A stretch of DNA of 44,149 nt from CAZTAR01 sp043813895. GTDB lineage: Bacteria; Planctomycetota; Phycisphaerae; UBA1845; UTPLA1. Below, piece after piece: positions 24,296 through 33,392 of this stretch. The position numbers and the translations under genes are program-made. How positions within the stretch are numbered: position 1 is the stretch's first letter; each line of letters starts with the position of its first letter. Below the pieces are notes generated by a model, which saw only the letters and a list, made by a program, of their open reading frames with translations, had not been told where the DNA came from and did not search any database. The stretch spans positions 1 through 44,149 of the forward strand of contig JBDRKQ010000095.1 in assembly GCA_043813895.1 (NCBI GenBank), read 5' to 3'.

Positions 24296-25072
24296 TCAAC
24301 GCCGCCGACCGCCGCGCGCCGGTCCTCGCCTCGGACCGGGCCGAGCCTTCACCCGGGCCGGCTTCTTCCCAACGGGGCGGATTGCCGGCTTCGGCTTCGC
24401 CGCCTTCTCGTGGACCGGGCGAACCGGCCCGACCTTCCGCGGGTCAAGCGGCCGAAGATTCTTTCGTGCCACAGGAACCGGCCGCACGTATCGCACGGTC
24501 CGCCTTGGCAATGGAAGGATACGATGACGCGGCACCTTCACGATGGTGGATGGCCGGACCACGACGAACGCTCCGCCCAGGCTGTTACCATCGGCAATTG
24601 ATGGATCGCTCACTGCCGGCTGCTGCACGGCGGCCTTCGTGCGCTGCTTGGCCTGCTCCGTGTCGGTCGTCTCGCGCAACACGATGCGTTTCGGTACAGG
24701 CAACGGCGACTCGCCCTTCAGCTTCACCCACCACTCGGCGTCAGTCGCCAGCGGCGAAGGGAACTCAACCAGGACGCGTTGCAGGCCCTCAAGGGCAACC
24801 GTAAACGATGCGTCAAAGCTCGTCGGTTCGCCGTCCTCGGGCGTATGCACCAGCGTCAGCGTGCGGTCTTTGCCGACGCAACCCGCCGGCGCATCAAGCA
24901 CGACGAACAGGCGTTCTGCGAGTCGGTCGTCATTCTCTTCGCTGCGCTCAGCCAGGTAGAAGGTCTCGCCGGATTCAGTATCCACTGAAGAGAGAGCCAA
25001 TCGCACTTCACCGCGCAAAGGCGCTGCGGTGAGGCAAACAAGCACGACAATCAACAGGCTGCCAGACTTCAT
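24296..25072 (-). CDS. Exported protein with basic Arg/Pro-rich C-terminus
   Basis: A 258-residue protein: signal peptide MKSGSLLIVVLVCLTAAPLRG, then a beta-rich domain of about 120 residues (TLTLVHTPEDGEPTSFDASF, LQRVLVEFPSPL). The remaining 80 residues are extremely rich in Arg, Lys and Pro (RPVPVARKNLRPLDPRKV to the end GPRRGPARGGRRR). No family recognised. The basic tail could bind nucleic acid or acidic polymers, but this is inference. The start at 25072 is chosen because the signal peptide begins there. It is divergent from the ACE-like peptidase. Confidence 0.6.
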   Translation of the reverse strand: MKSGSLLIVVLVCLTAAPLRGEVRLALSSVDTESGETFYLAERSEENDDRLAERLFVVLDAPAGCVGKDRTLTLVHTPEDGEPTSFDASFTVALEGLQRVLVEFPSPLATDAEWWVKLKGESPLPVPKRIVLRETTDTEQAKQRTKAAVQQPAVSDPSIADGNSLGGAFVVVRPSTIVKVPRHRILPLPRRTVRYVRPVPVARKNLRPLDPRKVGPVRPVHEKAAKPKPAIRPVGKKPARVKARPGPRRGPARGGRRR

Positions 25073-25337
25073 AGCATGATCTCCCGAGGTTGACTCGCGG
25101 ATTTCGGCCCTCCAGAACCGATGATCCTGGCCAGCCATAAACATGCAATCTGTTTGCCACACCGACAAATGGCAGATCATTGAGCGAGGGCGGCCCATAA
25201 GATCGTCGATTGTGCGATGTGGCCTGCGAGTGGGCTGTTGCGGACGACAGTGCGCCGCGTCCGCGTCCGCCGATGTTGGGTGACAGTGCGCCAGTGTGGG
25301 CCGCGCCGTGCCCGGTTCGTCGGGGGATGCTCACACG

Positions 25338-25360
25338 ACATTCCCGGAATGTGCTACAGT
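25338..25360 (+). promoter_or_regulatory. Palindrome and extended -10 upstream of the ACE-like peptidase
   Basis: acattc-ccg-gaatgt (25338-25352) is a perfect 6-bp dyad abutting TGCTACAGT (25352-25360), a TGn-type -10. The dyad occupies the -35 region, so it could be an operator or replace the -35 by activator binding. Confidence 0.4.
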
Positions 25361-25396
25361 ACTGTTTTCGGCAGGAGTCAGAACAAGGAGACCGAG

Positions 25397-27130
25397 ATGT
25401 TCATCAAATGCGCGTGCGTACTTGCCTGTGCGGCGTTGATCGCGACCAGCTACGCGATTGGCGATGAGGGCGAACGGAAGAAGAGCAAGACGCCGGACGC
25501 GGCTACAAAGGAGTTTGTGGCGTTGGCGGAGGCCCACTTGGCGAAGTACAAGCCCCTGGTGATCGAGTCCGAGCGGGCCTGGTGGGAGGCCAGCATTACC
25601 GGTTCCGACCAAGCATTCAAGAGGAAGGAACAGATTGGGAACAAGCTGGTCGAGTTGCACAGCGACCACGAGACATTCGCGCGTCTCAAGGCACTGCGGC
25701 AGCAGGGGAAGATCACGGACCCCGTCTTGCGGCGGATGCTCGATCGACTGTACCGTGCTTTTTTGTCGGGCCAGGCCGATCCGGATTTGCAGAAGCGGAT
25801 CGTCAAACTCGAGGGCGAGGTCGAGCAGCTTTTCAACACGCACCGCAGCGTGGTATCCGGGCAAGAGCGGACCGAGAACGAAGTGCGCCGGATCGTGGCC
25901 CAATCCGCCGATTCTAAAGAGGTGCGCGAGGCGTGGCTCGCCTACATGGCGGTAGGGCAAAAAGTGGATCGGCAACTGCGCGAGTTGGTGAAGTTGCGTA
26001 ATGAAGTGGCGTCGCAACTCGGCTTCCGCGATTACTTCGCCATGAGGTTGTTCCTCGATGAGATCGACGAGACCGAACTCTGGCGGCTGCTCGACGAACT
26101 CGACGAACTGACGCGAGAACCGTTCGCCGCTCTCAAGAAGACCATCGATCACACGATGGCAGTGAGGTTTGGCATAAACGAACGCGAACTCAGGCCGTGG
26201 CACTTCGGCGAGCTCTACTTCCAGGAGTTGCCTGGCCAGGCGGGAGACGCCTTCGAATCAGTGTTCGAGAATCGCGACATGCTCGCGCTGGCACGAGACT
26301 ACTACGCCGGCCTCGGAATGCCTGTTGAGGATATTCTGGCACGTAGCGACTTGTACGAGAAGCCGGGCAAGTCTCCGCACGCGTTCGCGGTGGACATGGA
26401 TCGAGCCGGCGATGTGCGGATTCTGTGCAATCTCAAGCCCAATCCTTACTGGATGGATACCTTGCTGCACGAGCTAGGGCACGCGGTGTACGACAAGTAC
26501 ATTGGCAAGGACGTGCCGTTTCTCCTGCACAGCGCCTCGCACGGAATCACGACGGAAGGTGTCGCGCTGATGTTCGGTGCGATGGCCAAGAATGAACACT
26601 GGCTTATCCCCGTTCTCGACTTACCGGCCGATGAGGCGGCGGCTCTGTGCCGTGCGGCGCGGCAGCGGCTGCGAGAAGAAAAACTCGTGTTCTGCCGGTG
26701 GGCACAAGTCGTGGTCCGGTTCGAGCGTGAGATGTACGGGAACCCCGAGCAGGATCTAGGTAGGCTCTGGTGGGATCTGAAACGCCAATATCAACTCCTC
26801 AATCCGCCGGAGGATGTCAGCAGGCCCGACTACGCGGCCAAGATCCACATCGTGACGGTTCCGGTGTATTACCACAATTACCTGCTCGGCGATCTGTTCG
26901 CGGCACAGGTTCAGCATCACATCGCCACGCACGTGCTGGGCCTGAACGACCCGATGGCGACGAGCTTCTATGGGCGGAAGGACGTCGGTGACTACCTGCG
27001 AAGAGAGGTCTTCGCGCCCGGGAAGCTGTATGCATGGAACGATCTGACCAAGCGGGCAACGGGCGAACCGCTTGCCGCCAAGTATTTCGTGCGGCAGTTT
27101 GTCCGGCGGGATTCGGATGCGCCCGACTGA
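25397..27130 (+). CDS. Zinc metallopeptidase of the M2/M3 (ACE-like) type
   Basis: A 577-residue protein starting after aaggag (25385-25390) with a signal peptide MFIKCACVLACAALIATSYA. The body is almost wholly alpha-helical. The gluzincin site is HELGH at 358-362, with the third ligand Glu in TTEGVALMFG at 387, 25 residues after the second His, a spacing like angiotensin-converting enzyme. Downstream VYYHNYLLGDLFAAQV fits the conserved C-terminal substrate-binding helices of M2/M3 peptidases. Length is near that of bacterial M2 enzymes. It probably acts on oligopeptides outside the cytoplasm. Whether it is closer to M2 or M3 cannot be decided by eye. Confidence 0.85.
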   Translation: MFIKCACVLACAALIATSYAIGDEGERKKSKTPDAATKEFVALAEAHLAKYKPLVIESERAWWEASITGSDQAFKRKEQIGNKLVELHSDHETFARLKALRQQGKITDPVLRRMLDRLYRAFLSGQADPDLQKRIVKLEGEVEQLFNTHRSVVSGQERTENEVRRIVAQSADSKEVREAWLAYMAVGQKVDRQLRELVKLRNEVASQLGFRDYFAMRLFLDEIDETELWRLLDELDELTREPFAALKKTIDHTMAVRFGINERELRPWHFGELYFQELPGQAGDAFESVFENRDMLALARDYYAGLGMPVEDILARSDLYEKPGKSPHAFAVDMDRAGDVRILCNLKPNPYWMDTLLHELGHAVYDKYIGKDVPFLLHSASHGITTEGVALMFGAMAKNEHWLIPVLDLPADEAAALCRAARQRLREEKLVFCRWAQVVVRFEREMYGNPEQDLGRLWWDLKRQYQLLNPPEDVSRPDYAAKIHIVTVPVYYHNYLLGDLFAAQVQHHIATHVLGLNDPMATSFYGRKDVGDYLRREVFAPGKLYAWNDLTKRATGEPLAAKYFVRQFVRRDSDAPD

Positions 27131-27142
27131 GAGTAGAAGATA

Positions 27143-27166
27143 GGTGCGAGAAGGGATTCTCGCACC
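27143..27166. terminator. Bidirectional hairpin with family G core
   Basis: ggtgcgagaa-ggga-ttctcgcacc, a perfect 10-bp stem between the convergent peptidase and TPR genes. Its core is the gagaagggattctc palindrome seen at 12224-12239 and 29921-29934. Confidence 0.6.
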
Positions 27167-27191
27167 AGCGGCGGAAAGTAGGGTGGATCTT

Positions 27192-27220
27192 GACGCACAT
27201 TCTTCCTGCCATGGTGCGTC
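27192..27220. repeat. Family A degenerate inverted repeat
   Basis: gacgcac (27192-27198) pairs with gtgcgtc (27214-27220); the flanking attc...atgg matches the 1453-1504 element. It ends six bases before the TPR gene stop. Confidence 0.55.
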
Positions 27221-27225
27221 TTCGC

Positions 27226-29778
27226 TTACTCCTCGCGATAGGGTTTGCCGGCCTCGTAGAGTTCGAGACGCGGCTTGAAGGATTCAGCCACTTCGAGCTG
27301 CTTGGCCTCCGTGGCGACAAGGATGGCTTGGCGTTCGGTGTCGGCGGCGTCCTCGAATCGGCCGGCTTCGGCGTATGCGGCGGCCAGCGTATCCAGAAAC
27401 TCGGGCGCCTTCTGGTCCGTAAGCTGACAGGCCTTTTCGGCGAGTCTCATTGCTTGAACGCCGTCGCGTAACTTGGCATCCGCGCAAGTTGCCAGTACCC
27501 AGGCCTTGGCGTTGATGAGAAGCGGGGATTCGGGCGCGTGTTCGAGACCCTTGTCGAGCACCTTCAGTGCGGCGGCGTGATTCTTCTCGCTTGCTTCGAG
27601 GCCTGTTAGCGCGATGACCGGATCGATGAAGGCGGGCGCCGTGTCGATTGCCGCCTGCCATTGTTGCTTCGCGCCGGCGCTGTCGCCGGTCCTCTGAAGC
27701 GTCATCCCGAGCAAGTAGCGAGCGCGAACGTCGGCCGGTTGAATCGCCACGGCCTTGCGGAGATGTTCGATGGCATCTTCGTTCTTGTTGAGGCCGATGA
27801 GGAGCTCGCCGAGGAGAACTCTGAAGCCGGCGTTCTCGGGCTGTGCTTCGACGACTGGGCGGGCAATCGCAACGGCTTGTTCGAGATCGCCCTTCCTGGC
27901 CACCACAATCGCAAGCGTCTGCACGGCATGCAGGTCGGAGGGCGCCTTCTCGATGACTTCGCGGAGGAGGCGTTCGGCCTCTTCAGGTTTTCCCAATGCG
28001 GCAAGCGCTTGGCCCAATCCTGCTTTTGCGGCGAGCAGGTCGGGATTGACTTCGAGGGCTTGCCGGAAGGCATCAGCGGCTTCCTCCGGTTTGCCCGCCA
28101 TGCCGAGGATCGCGCCTCTCGTACTGAGGAGGACGCCGCCCATGTCGGCGGATGCGATCATGTCGAGGAAGCCGAGGGCATCGTCAAGTCGACCGGCCTG
28201 CGCGAGCGAGAAGGCATCGGCCGCAAGTACTTGCGGGTACGTTCGGACGATCTCGGATTCGGGCTTCATGCCGGCGGCGAGCAGGGCGTCCGCGAGGAGG
28301 ATCATGTGTTTGGGTTCGAGATAGACGGCCGACTTGTCCGTCGCGAGCTTCTCCTGGTCGACGATGATTTTGACCAGTTCGTTCGTGAAGACACGGATGG
28401 GATTGGCATTCTGCTGTGTTTCGGGCAAGTTTCCGACAAACTTGCGGTACTGCGCAATCGCGTCCTCGAACTGACCGGTGCTGACGAGCGTGAGGGCCAG
28501 ATTGAAGGAATCGCCGGCGATTCCGGAACTCTGCTCTGCCAGCGCTTGAAGCTCCGGCAGGGCCTCCGCCGCGTGGCCCGAGAGCACTAGGGACATCGCC
28601 CGAAGCTGGCGGGCGGTGATGTCGTCGGCGTCTCGACTGAGAAGCTCGTCGAAGACACCGCTGGCTTTCCTGTAGTGGCGAGCCCGCATGTAGAGTTTGC
28701 CCAGATTGGCCCTGACAAAGAGGTTGTCGGGTTCCGCTTTGATTAGCAGCGTGAAGTGCTCGGCCGCCTCTTCGACGTTCCCTTGGCCGCCCAAGGCGAT
28801 CGCCAAGGCGTTTCGCGCGGCGGTGTCTCCGGGATGCGTTTCAAGGCGCGATTGGAGCAAGTCCACCGCCTGATCGATCCGGCCGGCTGCGATCAGCCGC
28901 TCGGCTTCCTCGGCGGGGTCCGCGTCGTCGCTCTCGGGCTTACGGGACTCGGCAAAGAGTCGCAGGACCAGCGGGTCCATGAGAGCCGGCTTCGGTCCTC
29001 CCCCATCCCTTGCGATGATGTGCTTCTGCGCTTCGACCGACTTTCCGGAATCGGTCAGGAGCGTGACCAGGGCGCCGTGTGCCTCGGAGAAGTCCGGCGC
29101 CAACTCGACGGCCTTGCGATAGTGGCTGATCGCGTCTTCACTGCGGCCCTGGAGTTCGGCGCAACGGGCGAGTCCGAAGTGGGCCAGCGGCATGTCCTTG
29201 CTCAACTCAACGACGCGAGCGTAAAGCGGCTCGGCTCTGCCTGGTTCGGATTCCACCAACATATCCGCAAGCCTGATGAAGGCGGGGACGTATCCGACTT
29301 CGCGCGCGATTGCGTTCTCGTAGGCTTCGATTGCGAGGTCCTTGTCATACATCCTCTCCGCGGAGAGTGCCAGGTAGTGCCACCAGTGAAAGGCGTCCGG
29401 TGCCAACTCCGTAGCGCGCGTGAAGCAAGCCGCGGCGGCGACGGAGGAGTCACAGGCAAGGTAGGCCATACCCAGGGCGCCGATCTTGTCCGCATCGTTG
29501 GGGGTTTGCATGGCCGTGTCGTAGGCCCGTGCCAGCCGCTCGCGCATCTGATCCGGCACGCCGAACACGTCGACCTTGGGCACGACGTAGCCCCCCGTCC
29601 CGGTCGTCTCCGCGGCGTCAGGTTCGGAGACGAGCTGCGCGGGTTGGGGCTCTTCTCGTGCGGGCTCGGAAGGCTTCTCGTCCTTCCGATCACACGAGGC
29701 GAATGCTCCAACGGCGGCAATGGCAACGACGCAGACGCATCGGAGTGTGATCCGAAGTCGAAGGTGTAGCTTGGACAT
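27226..29778 (-). CDS. Large TPR-repeat lipoprotein
   Basis: An 850-residue exported protein. The signal peptide ends in AFASC, a plausible but non-ideal lipobox at about residue 29, followed by a Glu/Pro-rich linker. From about residue 85 to the end the sequence is tetratricopeptide repeats in two blocks separated by a less regular stretch (about 445-520), roughly 18 repeats in all. Examples are DAISHYRKAVELAPDFSEAH, PEEAADAFRQALEVNPDLLA and EDAIEHLRKAVAIQPADVRA. The C-terminal motif CADAKLRDGVQAMRLAEKAC resembles the tail found in many planctomycete TPR proteins. It probably scaffolds an envelope assembly; no catalytic residues seen. Confidence 0.85.
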   Translation of the reverse strand: MSKLHLRLRITLRCVCVVAIAAVGAFASCDRKDEKPSEPAREEPQPAQLVSEPDAAETTGTGGYVVPKVDVFGVPDQMRERLARAYDTAMQTPNDADKIGALGMAYLACDSSVAAAACFTRATELAPDAFHWWHYLALSAERMYDKDLAIEAYENAIAREVGYVPAFIRLADMLVESEPGRAEPLYARVVELSKDMPLAHFGLARCAELQGRSEDAISHYRKAVELAPDFSEAHGALVTLLTDSGKSVEAQKHIIARDGGGPKPALMDPLVLRLFAESRKPESDDADPAEEAERLIAAGRIDQAVDLLQSRLETHPGDTAARNALAIALGGQGNVEEAAEHFTLLIKAEPDNLFVRANLGKLYMRARHYRKASGVFDELLSRDADDITARQLRAMSLVLSGHAAEALPELQALAEQSSGIAGDSFNLALTLVSTGQFEDAIAQYRKFVGNLPETQQNANPIRVFTNELVKIIVDQEKLATDKSAVYLEPKHMILLADALLAAGMKPESEIVRTYPQVLAADAFSLAQAGRLDDALGFLDMIASADMGGVLLSTRGAILGMAGKPEEAADAFRQALEVNPDLLAAKAGLGQALAALGKPEEAERLLREVIEKAPSDLHAVQTLAIVVARKGDLEQAVAIARPVVEAQPENAGFRVLLGELLIGLNKNEDAIEHLRKAVAIQPADVRARYLLGMTLQRTGDSAGAKQQWQAAIDTAPAFIDPVIALTGLEASEKNHAAALKVLDKGLEHAPESPLLINAKAWVLATCADAKLRDGVQAMRLAEKACQLTDQKAPEFLDTLAAAYAEAGRFEDAADTERQAILVATEAKQLEVAESFKPRLELYEAGKPYREE

Positions 29779-29920
29779 GTTCGTTTCCTATTGGATCTGG
29801 CGGTGGCCCGCCGTGACAGGCGCGCCATATGCTGCTTTACAAACAAACGACGCAAGCGTACCCAAGGGATCATGTCCTACGCAAGTGTGGAAGGATGGGA
29901 ATCCTGTTTCTGGTAGGGCC

Positions 29921-29960
29921 GAGAAGGGATTCTCCGCCCAGCGAAGGGTCGGACGCTACG
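29921..29960. repeat. Family G palindrome and family B relic
   Basis: gagaagggattctc (29921-29934) is followed by gggtcggacgctacg (29946-29960), the latter matching the right end of the 36035-36107 element. They fill most of the space between the phosphofructokinase stop and the TPR gene. Confidence 0.55.
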
Positions 29961-30013
29961 ACAGCGTCCAGAGTTCGGACGCGACGACAGCACCCAAGCG
30001 GTGCGGCCTTCGG

Positions 30014-31117
30014 TCAATCTCCGAAACACGTTCCGACGGACCGCGCGGCCGCGAGCAATTCGCTGTCCGGCGGCACGAGGCGCTGCTTGTTGGCCACGTC
30101 CTCGATCGCGACGCTGGTGAGCGCGCCATGCTGGACGACGACGAGGCGGTTCATCTCCCCCGTGGCGAGCAGCTTGACGGCGGCATGACCGAACCGCGTG
30201 GCGAGGACACGATCTCCGGCGCAGGGCGTCCCGCCGCGTTGCACATGCCCGAGTACGACCGCCCGCGTTTCGGCGCCGACGCTTTCCTCCAATTGGCGTT
30301 GCAGGACGTGGGCGATCCCGCCGAGGCGAATGGGCTCCGGACTGTCTGCGATCGTCCGCTGCACGACCTGGTCTCCACCGAGGGGCCGTGCTCCTTCGGA
30401 AACGGCGAAAATCGTGAACGCCTTGCGGTTGCGCATCCGGTCCTTGCAGAACTCGGCGACCTTCTTGATGTCGTATGGAATCTCCGGGATCAGGATGACG
30501 TCGCTGCCGCTGGCAATGCCCGCGTGCAATGTAAGCCAACCCGCGTTCCGCCCCATCAACTCGACAATCATGATTCGATGGTGGCTGGCCGCTGTCGTAT
30601 GCAGGCGATCGAGCGCGTCGGTTGCGATCTCCACGGCCGTCTGGAAGCCGAATGTTATGTGCGTGTGCATCAGGTCGTTGTCGATGGTCTTGGGGACGCC
30701 GACGCAGCGGAGGCCCTTTTCAGCCAGCGCAGACGCGCAGCTCATTGTCCCGTCGCCGCCGATGACCACGATCACATCCAGGTCCAGCTTGCGCGCGTTG
30801 GCCATCGCCTGCTCGCGGACGTCCTTGAAGACGGGGCGTCCCTGATCATCCGTTCCGACGGCGAAGCGCTGGGGGTCGGCCTTGTTCGACGTGCCCAGGA
30901 TCGTCCCGCCGCGTGTCAGGATGCCGCTCACATCCCAACGCGACAACGGCCGGATGCGGTTCTCGATCAAGCCGAGGAAGCCGTCCTCGACGCCGAAGCA
31001 CTCCCAGCCATAATCGAACATGGCGGTCTTTGCGACGGCCCGGATAACCGCGTTGAGGCCGGGGCAATCGCCGCCGCCGGTCAGGATGCCGATCCGTTTG
31101 ATGCCGCTTTCGGCCAT
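30014..31117 (-). CDS. pfkA: 6-phosphofructokinase, group III type
   Basis: A 367-residue glycolytic enzyme. The nucleotide-binding start GILTGGGDCPGLNAVIR, GGDGT at 120-124, the catalytic PKTIDND at 142-148 and MGR at 188-190 are all present. In this family, Gly at the GGDG position goes with ATP use and Asp (GGDD) with pyrophosphate, whereas Lys in PKTIDND is common in pyrophosphate enzymes. The combination Gly plus Lys is known from ATP-dependent group III enzymes such as those of actinomycetes, so ATP is the likelier donor, but this needs assay. agggag precedes the start. Enolase is encoded 5 kb away in the same direction but not in an operon. Confidence 0.93.
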   Translation of the reverse strand: MAESGIKRIGILTGGGDCPGLNAVIRAVAKTAMFDYGWECFGVEDGFLGLIENRIRPLSRWDVSGILTRGGTILGTSNKADPQRFAVGTDDQGRPVFKDVREQAMANARKLDLDVIVVIGGDGTMSCASALAEKGLRCVGVPKTIDNDLMHTHITFGFQTAVEIATDALDRLHTTAASHHRIMIVELMGRNAGWLTLHAGIASGSDVILIPEIPYDIKKVAEFCKDRMRNRKAFTIFAVSEGARPLGGDQVVQRTIADSPEPIRLGGIAHVLQRQLEESVGAETRAVVLGHVQRGGTPCAGDRVLATRFGHAAVKLLATGEMNRLVVVQHGALTSVAIEDVANKQRLVPPDSELLAAARSVGTCFGD

Positions 31118-31286
31118 TTTGCACTCCCTGCGTGTAGAACCAAGTTCCCGCGACGAGCTTGGCGGGGTCAGTGTATGTTTTGCACGCCGGACAGTCCAGA
31201 CGTACTATGCGAGGGAAGAGGGAGAAGGGACTGAGGGATTGAGAGGTGGGTGGCGCCGTGGTGTTCTCGATGTGGATTCGGACGGA

Positions 31287-32546
31287 ATGACAGAACACGC
31301 GAGTGATCGTGGACCGACCCGGGTCATCGTGTTGCGGGCCGTTGCGCTCGCGGTCCTTTTGCTGGCACTGCGCATTCCCCTGTGGCAACATCCCACGCCC
31401 GTGCAAAGCCCCGATGAAGAGAACTTCATGCTCGCCCTCGGGTTTCCGGCGGACTATCCCGTCCACCACCCCGGCTATCCACTGTGGGTGGCCCTGGGGA
31501 CGCTGCTACATGCCACGGGGATCGGAGCATACGCGTCTTATCAGGTCTGGTCGCTGGCTGCGTCAATCGCCGCACCGGTGCTGCTCTATGCCGGCTTGCG
31601 CAGGCTGCTGAACGACGGTCTGGCGTGGTGGCTGGCAATGGCGTTCGGCGTGAACCCGCTGTTATGGTTCCAGGCAACCACCGCGCTGACCTACCCGACC
31701 GCGGCCGTCTTCGGGCTGATCGTCATCGGGCTCTGCCTCCGTGCGTTGCAGAATCGACAGGCGCGGTCGGCGAGCTGCGCTGCGATCGTGCTGGCCATCG
31801 GGGTTTTCCTGCGCGCGGACCTGCTGGTCTTCCTGGGGCCGATGGTGGTCTTCACCGCCTGCCGATGTGGGCGTCGCGCCGTTTGGACGACCGTGTTACC
31901 GTTGATCGCAGGCGTTGCAGGTTACATGGCCGTCACAACGTATCTGTACGGCCGCGCCGAATCCGCCGCACCCCGGCCCGATCTGTCGCATACGGTCGAC
32001 GTCATCCTCGGCACGAGCGTGCTGAAGCTGGGCCTTGTTGACGGTCTGCTTCGCAACCTGGTGAAGATCGTGCTCAACCTCTCGTGGGATCTGGGCGTGG
32101 CCGTCCTGCTGCTGCCGGTGGCGGTCGTCGGTGTCGCGCGCGGTCGCACCCCCTGGGTTGGGACGGTTCTGCTTCTCTGGGTCGTCCCGTCGCTTACGTT
32201 CCTGTTGCTGTTGCACGAGGTTCAGGGATATTTCATGTTGCTGTTGCCGGCGGCGTACTGCGTGATCGGGCTTGCGTTGCAGAACAAGTATCGCCCCGCG
32301 ACCGCAATGCGCGTAGCTGCCGCCATTGCGATCTGCTCGGCCGCGCAGTTTTCGCTCTGGCCCTGGTCCGCCGAGGGCACGGGCCTCAAGCGTCTGCTCG
32401 ATGCGAAGATCGCATTCCAGTCCGCCTCGGGGCTTCGCCAGATCGACCAACGCCCGACCATCCACGAGCCAGGCGACTTCTGGCACACCGCCGCTCATGA
32501 AGCAACTTCGACCCAGCCCGCCGGCGCACATGACAATGACGAGTAA
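31287..32546 (+). CDS. Polytopic membrane glycosyltransferase-like protein (GT-C/DUF2723 type)
   Basis: A 419-residue protein with about ten hydrophobic segments. The first extracytoplasmic loop contains SPDEENFMLALGFPADYPVHHP followed by GYPLWVALG. The acidic pair and HPxGYPL pattern are typical of GT-C mannosyltransferase-like families such as DUF2723. Later segments (LVFLGPMVVFTACRCG, LLLPVAVVGVARG, SLTFLLLLHEVQGYFML) follow the same topology. It probably transfers sugars from lipid carriers at the outer face of the membrane. Acceptor unknown. The start at 31287 lacks a good ribosome-binding site. It is divergent from pfk. Confidence 0.7.
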   Translation: MTEHASDRGPTRVIVLRAVALAVLLLALRIPLWQHPTPVQSPDEENFMLALGFPADYPVHHPGYPLWVALGTLLHATGIGAYASYQVWSLAASIAAPVLLYAGLRRLLNDGLAWWLAMAFGVNPLLWFQATTALTYPTAAVFGLIVIGLCLRALQNRQARSASCAAIVLAIGVFLRADLLVFLGPMVVFTACRCGRRAVWTTVLPLIAGVAGYMAVTTYLYGRAESAAPRPDLSHTVDVILGTSVLKLGLVDGLLRNLVKIVLNLSWDLGVAVLLLPVAVVGVARGRTPWVGTVLLLWVVPSLTFLLLLHEVQGYFMLLLPAAYCVIGLALQNKYRPATAMRVAAAIAICSAAQFSLWPWSAEGTGLKRLLDAKIAFQSASGLRQIDQRPTIHEPGDFWHTAAHEATSTQPAGAHDNDE

Positions 32547-32553
32547 GCCGTGC

Positions 32554-32587
32554 GGGTGCCCCATCCCTTCCAGGGGTGGGGGACGGG
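32554..32587. repeat. Family E copy, inverted
   Basis: gggtgccccatcccttccag followed by gggtgggggacggg is the reverse complement of the copy at 33224-33257. It begins 8 nt after the GT-C gene stop and opens a 949-nt spacer (32547-33495) that holds only repeats and no gene. Confidence 0.7.
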
Positions 32588-32714
32588 CAGCCCCCTCGTG
32601 CAAACGCGCCTCACCAAGCAGAGCAACCCCGGCCCACACCGCCGCGGAAGTTTTTTTCGCTTTTCTCACCGATCAAGATGTCGTCGCGCTCGCATCACCT
32701 GTGCAGCTCTCAGT

Positions 32715-32766
32715 TTGCAGCAGAAAAAACTGCAATTGCCCGCAAATGCCCGCAAAGTCTTTGGAC
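32715..32766. repeat. Family I copy with small hairpin
   Basis: ttgcag (32715-32720) pairs with ctgcaa (32730-32735) around an A-rich loop; the following ttgcccgcaaatgcccgcaa parallels 11938-11960. Confidence 0.45.
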
Positions 32767-32844
32767 CGTTGTGTCGTTTGTTCGCGAGCGGTCGGACCGC
32801 GGCTGTTTGGTAGTCGTGCTCAGCGCTTCGCGAATCTTGAGGTT

Positions 32845-32928
32845 GTCAGTGATCAGTGTTCAGTCGTCAGCCGTCAGCCGTCAGCGTTCATCCTTCATCC
32901 TTCATCCTTCACCCTTCATCCTTCATCC
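32845..32928. repeat. Heptameric microsatellite, twelve units
   Basis: Twelve consecutive 7-nt units with pattern NTCANNN: gtcagtg, atcagtg, ttcagtc, gtcagcc twice, gtcagcg, ttcatcc three times, ttcaccc, ttcatcc twice. Such short tandemly repeated heptamers are known from cyanobacteria and other phyla. Confidence 0.88.
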
Positions 32929-32993
32929 TTCAGGTACGGGTGCCATGCTTTCACGCGACGCAGTCGCGGGTAAGCATGCCGGATATCGAGACA

Positions 32994-33105
32994 TGGCGGA
33001 GCGAAGCGGAACCCGTGGACAGGCGTGATTTAAGCACCGCCCCATCCGGGGCTGGATCCTCGGTCTTGGACTCGATCCACGGGTTCCACTTTGCTCCACC
33101 CGTGG
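32994..33105. repeat. Family F inverted pair enclosing a family G fragment
   Basis: An inverted family F copy (about 32994-33019, gcggagcgaagcggaacccg) faces a direct copy with hairpin ccacggg/cccgtgg (33077-33105). Between them is a family G-like cgccccatccggggc (33038-33052). A separate gacccc-ttc-ggggtc hairpin follows at 33117-33131. Confidence 0.65.
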
Positions 33106-33223
33106 CTAAGTGCAGTGACCCCTTCGGGGTCGTTGTGCGGGTTTGGCCGCACACCTGTAGAGACTACTGGCTTGTGCCGTGGGCTATGTCTTTCGTCCCT
33201 TCGGAACCTGTGCTGCTGATCGT

Positions 33224-33257
33224 CCGTCCCCCACCCCTAGAAGGGATGGGGCACCCG
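33224..33257. repeat. Family E copy, direct
   Basis: ccgtcccccacccctagaag followed by ggatggggcacccg, matching the head of the tandem array at 22028. Confidence 0.7.
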
Positions 33258-33297
33258 CGCGGTCACGCTTCTTCGGGCAGGCCGTTGCAGTTGTGTA

Positions 33298-33392
33298 CTG
33301 ACCGCTTGCTTACGCTCGCGGCTCTGATCTTCACGTCGGCCACGGGGGGCCGACGCTACTTGTGGACCCGCTCGCTTGCGCTCGGGGCTCGG
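33298..33392. repeat. Composite of family D, family B half and family D
   Basis: A family D variant ctgaccgcttgcttacgctc (33298-33326), a family B right half ending gacgctac (33331-33359), and a standard family D copy ggacccgctcgcttgcgctc (33364-33392) lie head to tail just upstream of polX. Confidence 0.72.
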
